Below the pieces are notes generated by a model. That model was given only the letters and a program-made list of their open reading frames with translations, had not been told where the DNA came from and did no database searches. From positions 1 through 17,545 of the forward strand of contig JBBTVP010000046.1 of the NCBI GenBank assembly GCA_038063175.1: a stretch of 17,545 nucleotides of DNA. The letters run 5' to 3'. The DNA comes from JBBTVP01 sp038063175. Its GTDB lineage: Bacteria; Patescibacteriota; Minisyncoccia; UBA6257; 1-14-0-10-40-38. This document shows, one piece after another, positions 13,483 to 17,545 of the stretch. Every line of letters begins with the position of its first letter. The first letter of the stretch is position 1. A program made the translations under genes and the position numbers.

Positions 13483-14115
13483 ATGCTAGCTGCGCTAAGA
13501 AAGCGTCGGGCCAATCGCGTTGCGGCGATCGAGATCGCGGAACTGGAGCGGATTGCCGCGATTCCGTTCCCGACTGCTCGCGTCCCGCTTCGACTCGTCG
13601 AGTCCCAGAAGCAGCGTTCCTACGAGGAAGTTGCGCAAAAGCTCGACTTCGTTCCCGCGGAGCTGACCCGCGCCCAGCTTCTCGAGTTCTTCGAGACGGA
13701 GGGCATCAAGCTCTACGATTACGGCCAGGTGTCGGCGTGGCTCACCGAGAAGAAGGAGCAAGCCAAGGCCACTCACTGGTGCTGGCGCGCTCTTCGCGAG
13801 ACGGACATCATCACCGGCTACCGATGGGGATACAATCGCGAGAAGGGCGTGTGGAACGACGGCTTCTACTCCTCGGGCGACGACAAGAAGTGGCAGTGCC
13901 GTCCATACGAGCGTCTGGTACCTCTGCACGCTCTCGAGAAGGTCGCGAAGATCGAAGCGAAGTTCGGAGACCGCGTGAAGTTTCTCGTCTCCGACTACGC
14001 TTCGCCGAATGCAGACCCTTTCATCATGGTCCGTCCGGCGATGTGCGACTCGGGCACGAACGCCGAGTACAACCTCGTCTTCGACGTGTGGGACGAACCC
14101 GGCTTCGGCGTCTAA
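13483..14115 (+). CDS. Unrecognised 210-residue protein with atypical codon use
   Basis: I do not recognise this protein. It has no signal peptide or membrane helix, so it should be cytosolic. The first 80 residues are helical and charged (ALRKRRANRVAAIEIAELER, then SYEEVAQKLDFVPAELTRAQ). The middle is rich in aromatic residues (residues about 96-120, including HWCWRALRE and TGYRWGYNREKGVW). The end looks like an alpha/beta domain: LVPLHALEKVAKIEAKFG, VKFLVSDYASPNADPFIMV, then LVFDVWDEPGFGV. Third codon positions are almost all G or C, clearly unlike the flanking genes, which suggests either recent transfer or strong codon optimisation. The transcription unit is self-contained: strong promoter, structured leader, Shine-Dalgarno and strong terminator. 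Expression appears high or regulated; function is unknown. Confidence 0.85.
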   Translation: MLAALRKRRANRVAAIEIAELERIAAIPFPTARVPLRLVESQKQRSYEEVAQKLDFVPAELTRAQLLEFFETEGIKLYDYGQVSAWLTEKKEQAKATHWCWRALRETDIITGYRWGYNREKGVWNDGFYSSGDDKKWQCRPYERLVPLHALEKVAKIEAKFGDRVKFLVSDYASPNADPFIMVRPAMCDSGTNAEYNLVFDVWDEPGFGV

Positions 14116-14137
14116 ATCTCGGACGTCGCATCAACTG

Positions 14138-14177
14138 ACCCGCCATCTCCTCCCGGAGCTCTGGCGGGTTTCTTTTT
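14138..14177 (+). terminator. Rho-independent terminator of the unknown gene
   Basis: ACCCGCCA (14138-14145) pairs with TGGCGGGT (14162-14169). An inner CTCC-TCCC-GGAG hairpin (14147-14158) lies inside it, and TTTCTTTTTT follows (14168-14177). Confidence 0.92.
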
Positions 14178-14211
14178 TATAATTCAAAGAACAAAGAATT
14201 TGCCGCCAAGA

Positions 14212-14233
14212 CTGAAATTCGTTAGAATTTCAG
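14212..14233. repeat. Perfect 9-base inverted repeat
   Basis: CTGAAATTC (14212-14220) and GAATTTCAG (14225-14233) around a GTTA loop. There is no T tract, so it is not an obvious terminator. Confidence 0.85.
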
Positions 14234-14311
14234 TAAATCCGAACTCGCCAAAGAAAAAGTGGAAATTGTTAAATCTCGCGGCGGAGCTGCTTTAAATTCG
14301 CAGGGGGTTCC

Positions 14312-14336
14312 TCGCCCTTCGACAAGCTCAGGGCGA
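14312..14336. repeat. Palindrome of the 'CCTTCGACAAGCTCAGG' type
   Basis: TCGCCCT (14312-14318) and AGGGCGA (14330-14336) enclose TCGACAAGCTC. This hairpin type (reverse complement CCTGAGCTTGTCGAAGG) is, from memory, a very common intergenic palindrome in many unrelated bacterial genomes. Its function is unclear. Confidence 0.75.
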
Positions 14337-14379
14337 AATGCGTTCGGACTAATTCAAGAATACTACACTAGTTTTATTC

Positions 14380-14409
14380 TTAGCTTTCGTTCGTCACAAA
14401 AAAAGCTAA
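14380..14409. repeat. 8-base inverted repeat upstream of the secreted protein gene
   Basis: TTAGCTTT (14380-14387) and AAAGCTAA (14402-14409) with a 14-base loop. It lies about 65 bases before the next ATG and could be an operator or a weak terminator. Confidence 0.5.
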
Positions 14410-14463
14410 AGTAGGTTATTCAATATACGAAAAGGTCGAGCCGTTTTCAGTTCAATTGCAAAA

Positions 14464-14469
14464 GATAAT
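14464..14469 (+). promoter_or_regulatory. -10 box for a leaderless secreted-protein gene
   Basis: GATAAT is exactly 7 bases before the ATG at 14477. No clear -35 is seen, so the call rests on geometry shared with other genes in the window. Confidence 0.45.
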
Positions 14470-14476
14470 TACTACT

Positions 14477-15112
14477 ATGACAAAGAAAATTGCACTTATC
14501 GGAGTTATCGCGCTTATGCTGGTGGTTGGCACCAACTTCACCGCGAAAGCCGAATCGGATGACAGCATGGAGGCGCTCAAGGAGAAAGCAATGAAAGCAG
14601 AAAAGAAGGCGATGGAGCTTGAAGAGAAATTGAAATTTGCCGGAAAGATTAAAAACGTTGATGATCTTGATGATGCGCCGAACATCGATGCGCCTCACAA
14701 AGGCGGCCCCGCGCTCGTTATCGGTCCCAAAGGGCAAGCATCGGTGTGGATGAAACTCACTGCGGCAAATCAAATTGCCTACACTGCAGTCGCCGGAAAT
14801 CCAACTCCTCCCTACGCAGTATGGAATCTTGAAGGTGACGTGTGGGGAATGAAGGTCAAAGTGAGCGTGATGGATTCCTCGGTAACCAAACTCGTTCCCG
14901 AGCAAGCGACGTTCAAAGTTGGCGACCAGGTTGGAGTCCACGGCACGATCACGATGAAGGAAGGCATCATTACGGCGAAGAGGGTAAAGAACCACTCGCT
15001 CGCGGATGACAAAACTCTCGAGATTAGCGCGAAGATCCAGGAGCTCTTGAAGAGAATGAAAGAACTCTGCGCGGCGTTAACGACAAAGCCCGCGATTTGC
15101 GGAACTTTGTAA
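14477..15112 (+). CDS. Secreted protein of unknown function with coiled coil and small beta domain
   Basis: The 211-residue protein starts with a classic signal peptide (MTKKIALIGVIALMLVVG..., likely cut after TAKA at residue 25). A Lys/Glu/Ala-rich coiled coil follows at about 28-60, then a beta-rich domain (about 78-180). The stretch TFKVGDQVGVHGTITMKEG followed by TAKRV resembles the OB-like DUF5666-type 'exposure to a bulk property' domains seen in CPR exported proteins. That match is by eye only. A C-terminal helix carries two cysteines (ELCAALTTKPAICGTL). An in-frame TTG at 14456 would add seven residues, but I prefer the ATG because the signal peptide starts cleanly there and a GATAAT lies 7 bases upstream. 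It is a single-gene unit ending in a strong terminator. Role unknown; the cell surface is likely. Confidence 0.8.
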   Translation: MTKKIALIGVIALMLVVGTNFTAKAESDDSMEALKEKAMKAEKKAMELEEKLKFAGKIKNVDDLDDAPNIDAPHKGGPALVIGPKGQASVWMKLTAANQIAYTAVAGNPTPPYAVWNLEGDVWGMKVKVSVMDSSVTKLVPEQATFKVGDQVGVHGTITMKEGIITAKRVKNHSLADDKTLEISAKIQELLKRMKELCAALTTKPAICGTL

Positions 15113-15131
15113 AAGGATTTTCACTTTTACT

Positions 15132-15160
15132 CAAAACCCCTCCGGCGCGGAGGGGTTTTG
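15132..15160 (+). terminator. Strong terminator abutting the recO promoter
   Basis: CAAAACCCCTCCG (15132-15144) and CGGAGGGGTTTTG (15148-15160) form 13 perfect pairs around a GCG loop. The T run lies in the 3' arm. The structure is symmetric, so it may also work on the opposite strand. It ends 1 base before the recO -10 box. Confidence 0.88.
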
Positions 15161-15161
15161 G

Positions 15162-15167
15162 TACAAT
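15162..15167 (+). promoter_or_regulatory. -10 box for leaderless recO
   Basis: TACAAT lies 6 bases before the recO ATG. Any -35 would lie in the 3' arm of the terminator hairpin and is not recognisable. Confidence 0.5.
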
Positions 15168-15173
15168 AAAAGA

Positions 15174-15686
15174 ATGCGTGAATACAGCACTGAAGGAGTG
15201 GTGCTTGATCGGGTATCATCCCGGGAAGCAGATCTTAGAGTTACTCTCTATACCCGAGATCTTGGAAAAATCATTGCGAAGGTAAAAAGCGGACGGGCTA
15301 TTACCTCGAAACTCGCCCCTCACCTTGAGCCGTTGAACTTCGTGCGGCTTCGGATCATCGAAAAAAATGGGTTTCAGGTAGTTGATGCGCTCCGGAGCGG
15401 CCGACTCGAGAGAAGTCAGATCCCCATTATCTCGGCGATCAGTGCGCTCACATCCGAAGCGGATCCCGATCCCGAGATCTGGTCGCTCCTCGAACGAGGC
15501 CCGCTTACGACTGTTTCCATACTTTCCATCCTTGGGTTTGATCCGACGTTTGCGACGTGTATCTCATGCGGATCAGAGAAACTCGCCCGATTTTCCATTT
15601 CAGATCTTTCGTATCGGTGCGCATCGTGCTCCGGAGGAGAGATGGGAAACCAGTATTGTATTGAAGTTACCCCTCTCGCTTCCTGA
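15174..15686 (+). CDS. recO: DNA repair protein RecO, short form
   Basis: RecO anneals single strands and helps RecR load RecA at SSB-coated gaps. The protein starts with the RecO OB fold: EGVVLDRVSSREADLRVTLY, then TRDLGKIIAKVKSG and HLEPLNFVRLRIIEKNGFQV. A reduced helical part follows. The zinc site is complete, C-x2-C at C129/C132 and C-x2-C at C149/C152. At 170 residues it is much shorter than the usual 240 or so; the helical C-terminal domain is cut down, and the stop comes soon after the zinc site. No frameshift is apparent, and short RecO forms occur in reduced genomes. RecO near glycyl-tRNA synthetase is a common bacterial order, here with one gene between them. Confidence 0.9.
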   Translation: MREYSTEGVVLDRVSSREADLRVTLYTRDLGKIIAKVKSGRAITSKLAPHLEPLNFVRLRIIEKNGFQVVDALRSGRLERSQIPIISAISALTSEADPDPEIWSLLERGPLTTVSILSILGFDPTFATCISCGSEKLARFSISDLSYRCASCSGGEMGNQYCIEVTPLAS

Positions 15687-15699
15687 TGCGCTTTATCTA

Positions 15700-15705
15700 T
15701 ATAAT
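15700..15705 (+). promoter_or_regulatory. Consensus -10 box for the repeat-domain membrane protein
   Basis: A perfect TATAAT ends 8 bases before the ATG at 15714. No good -35 is seen at 16-18 bases upstream. The transcript would be leaderless or nearly so. Confidence 0.55.
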
Positions 15706-15713
15706 GTAATCCA

Positions 15714-17435
15714 ATGTCGCTTAAAGCGGTTTTCATAACGTTTTCTATACTCCTCATCCTTATTATCGGAGGCGGGGGAGCGTATTTGTGGTACCAGTCG
15801 CGCGGCGCACGGGGGCTTGAACTTGCGCTTACGCTTCCCGATGAAGTATCAGCCGGCGTTCCGTTTATCCTCGGTGTGTCCGCATCAAACGATTCTTCGA
15901 GTGTTTTGAAAAACGTGGAGCTTATTGTAGAACTGCCCGAAGGCGTGGTGTTTGTGGGGAGTGCGCCTGATAAGAATTTTTCTTCGAAGACAATCGGGAA
16001 TCTGGGAGCGGGGAGTCTTGCTGAAGAAACATTTGAACTTCTTGCGCTCGGAAGTGAACAGTCGGTAAAAGAAGTGCGGGCAAGCATCACCTATGTTCCC
16101 GAATCGATCCAATCGAAATTTGAGAAGGAAACGACAGGAACTTTTACGGTTCTCGGAGGTGGGCTTGCGATCGATCTCTCGATTCCCGAGCAGGTATTCG
16201 GTGGTGAGGAGTTTGAAATGATTGCAACGTATCATAATCTGTCCGATTCTGATTTTGAAGATGTCCGACTCCGCATTGCCTATCCTCCCTCGTTCACGTT
16301 CAAGTCATCCTCACCAAAGCCGGATTCCGGGAACAACAGCTGGAATCTGGGAGGGCTTCCGAGCGGTGCGGACGGGGAGATTAAGATGCGGGGAAGTATG
16401 ATTGGGGCGGATGGTTCGTTCTTCGATGTGAAGGCAACCCTCGAAGCGCGTTTCCTCGGTCGTTCGTATGTTGTCTCTGAACGTTCTGCATCCATTGCCA
16501 TTGCTCGATCACCGCTCTCCCTTGAGATACAGACTGATCGGCCGGCGGATTATACACCGGTCGCCGGTGATACCATCACCTATACTCTTCGTTTCGCGAA
16601 TAACACAGACGTCGGACTTTCAAATGTTTCACTCCGTGCCCAGCTCGTGGGAGTCATGTTTGATTTTGCAACTCTCTCAACCGTGGGATCACTCCGTGCA
16701 AGTGATAACACCATCGTTTGGAATGTTTCGAATACCCCAACGCTCTCACTGCTCTCACCCGCATCTTCTGGCGAGGTGAACTTTCGGATCACGCTGAAAG
16801 ATACCTATCCGATCAAAAAATTGAGCGACAAAAACTTTATGCTCAAAGTGAGCGGGGTGGTGGAGTCGCCGACGGTGCCCCAATCGGTTTCAGCGGATAA
16901 AACGATGGGTATCGCGACGCTTGAAACTAAAGTTTCGGGAGCAATGAAAATTGATGCGCGGGGATTCTTCCGAGATGCTTCGGCAGGGATTCTGAACAAA
17001 GGGCCGTGGCCGCTTCAGGCGGGGAAAGCGACGAATTTTACGATCCACTGGGTGCTCACGAATTTTTCGACGGATTTAGAAAACGTTGAAGTCCATGCGT
17101 TTTTGGGATCAAACGTGCGTTTCACCGGCGTCGCGAAGACGAATGTGGGAGCGATTCCCACAGGGAACGAAGGGACTCAAGAGGTCATTTGGAATGTCGG
17201 GAATTTGAACGCGGGGAAAGGAATCCTTGGCGCTCCCGCGGAGGCAATTTTCCAAATCGAAGTTACCCCATCGGTAAATCAAGTAGGATCGGGGATTGTG
17301 CTTCTCCAGCCTTCGGCCGTGAAAGCAGGGGATGCGTGGACTGGCGGAAATTTGAGCGCAACCGATCTCGAAGTAAAATCGACGATGCTCGATGATCCGA
17401 CGGTTACTGCGAATGAAGGCACGGTACTGCCGTAA
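15714..17435 (+). CDS. Membrane-anchored surface protein with about four Ig-like (DUF11-like) repeats
   Basis: The 573-residue protein has one N-terminal membrane helix (about residues 5-27) and then only extracytoplasmic beta-rich sequence. At least four repeats share the pattern of a hydrophobic strand, an N-x-[ST] rich turn, 'l.nV.l...LP.gv.f' and '.w.lG.l..g'. Examples are ASNDSSSVLKNVELIVELPE, YHNLSDSDFEDVRLRIAYPP, FANNTDVGLSNVSLRAQLVG and LTNFSTDLENVEVHAFLGSN. This fits DUF11/CARDB-type adhesion or stalk domains. No enzyme motif or sorting signal is seen, and there is no second membrane segment. It lies between recO and glyS; its stop is 4 bases before the glyS ATG, so the two may be co-transcribed. 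A role in surface structure or host-cell contact is inference. Confidence 0.85.
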   Translation: MSLKAVFITFSILLILIIGGGGAYLWYQSRGARGLELALTLPDEVSAGVPFILGVSASNDSSSVLKNVELIVELPEGVVFVGSAPDKNFSSKTIGNLGAGSLAEETFELLALGSEQSVKEVRASITYVPESIQSKFEKETTGTFTVLGGGLAIDLSIPEQVFGGEEFEMIATYHNLSDSDFEDVRLRIAYPPSFTFKSSSPKPDSGNNSWNLGGLPSGADGEIKMRGSMIGADGSFFDVKATLEARFLGRSYVVSERSASIAIARSPLSLEIQTDRPADYTPVAGDTITYTLRFANNTDVGLSNVSLRAQLVGVMFDFATLSTVGSLRASDNTIVWNVSNTPTLSLLSPASSGEVNFRITLKDTYPIKKLSDKNFMLKVSGVVESPTVPQSVSADKTMGIATLETKVSGAMKIDARGFFRDASAGILNKGPWPLQAGKATNFTIHWVLTNFSTDLENVEVHAFLGSNVRFTGVAKTNVGAIPTGNEGTQEVIWNVGNLNAGKGILGAPAEAIFQIEVTPSVNQVGSGIVLLQPSAVKAGDAWTGGNLSATDLEVKSTMLDDPTVTANEGTVLP

Positions 17436-17439
17436 TGTT

Positions 17440-17545
17440 ATGAATAACGAAACTTCGTCTACTCCTGATCGGATGGAAAAAATCGTAAGTCTCGCGAAGC
17501 GGCGGGGTTTTGTGTTTCCGGGTTCTGAAATTTATGGCGGGCTCG
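17440..17545 (+). CDS. glyS: Glycyl-tRNA synthetase, dimeric (alpha2) type, 5' end only
   Basis: Charges tRNA-Gly with glycine. Only 35 codons are present before the window ends. After about 11 polar residues the sequence reads MEKIVSLAKRRGFVFPGSEI and then YGGL, the class II N-terminal motif of the alpha2-type enzyme, which normally continues into the active-site fold. This is the archaeal/eukaryotic-like type, not the tetrameric GlyQ/GlyS. ATG 17440 is preferred; the in-frame ATG at 17473 would start at MEKIV and is possible. No Shine-Dalgarno; the upstream stop is 4 bases away. Confidence 0.88.
   Translation, partial: MNNETSSTPDRMEKIVSLAKRRGFVFPGSEIYGGL

Larger units (their letters stand above)
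14178..14476. other. Repeat-rich intergenic spacer without a gene
   Basis: About 300 bases between the terminator of the unknown gene and the secreted protein. It holds three inverted repeats (listed separately) and no supported gene. One plus-strand frame stays open for about 38 codons into the spacer but has no start signal. The layout, with hairpins spaced in otherwise AT-rich DNA, looks like a dispersed intergenic repeat element rather than a decayed gene. Confidence 0.5.

Noticed and set aside
13495..13929. Minus-strand 144-codon open frame
   Set aside because: Antisense to the 13483 gene. The GC-rich third positions of that gene remove stops from the opposite strand; the promoter, Shine-Dalgarno and terminator all fit the plus strand.
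14456..14476. TTG start seven codons upstream of the secreted protein
   Set aside because: It lacks a Shine-Dalgarno and would put the -10 box inside the coding region; the signal peptide begins cleanly at ATG 14477.

Overview
This window looks like chromosome of a Candidate Phyla Radiation (Patescibacteria) bacterium, most likely a Parcubacteria-type lineage. The reasons are the combination of a short RecO, a DUF4012 membrane protein, a PilO-like pilus protein next to dprA, a diverged FolD, densely packed genes, tRNAs without an encoded CCA end, and an almost complete lack of Shine-Dalgarno sequences. TGA is used as an ordinary stop (rluA, the phosphatase), so the UGA=Gly recoding of Gracilibacteria/SR1 does not apply. 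The lineage is inferred from gene content, not from a marker tree.

Layout. Positions 1-3143 (minus strand) hold dprA followed by topA, which runs off the left edge. Diverging from dprA are a PilO-like protein and a small membrane protein (3176-3943). At 4027-5821 a Cys-type sulfatase lies between tRNA-Ile(GAT) and tRNA-Val(GAC). Next come the one-carbon genes glyA and folD, which overlap (5841-7879). A 22-pair hairpin separates folD from a convergent histidine phosphatase (7885-8551). Divergent from the phosphatase is an ECF sigma factor with a structured 5' UTR, followed by a membrane protein and an RluA-type pseudouridine synthase (8703-10421). The end of rluA overlaps the end of the opposite-strand DUF4012 gene (10333-12405), which diverges from rplS (12480-12854). 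tRNA-Leu(GAG) and its terminator follow (12975-13101).

Positions 13102-14476 are the most accessory-looking part. They hold a GC-rich structured non-coding stretch, an unrecognised 210-residue gene with a strong promoter, a real Shine-Dalgarno and GC-rich third codon positions, and a repeat-rich spacer. After that come a secreted coiled-coil protein, recO, a large membrane-anchored protein with Ig-like/DUF11-like repeats, and the start of a dimeric-type glycyl-tRNA synthetase.

A recurring theme is promoter geometry. In at least seven genes a -10 box lies only 6-12 bases before the ATG, with no Shine-Dalgarno, which predicts leaderless or near-leaderless mRNAs. The two clear exceptions, the ECF sigma factor and the unknown gene at 13483, have leaders of about 60 bases containing hairpins that can cover their Shine-Dalgarno. 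This points to dedicated translational control of exactly those two genes. No CRISPR array, insertion sequence, rRNA or recognisable phage module is visible.
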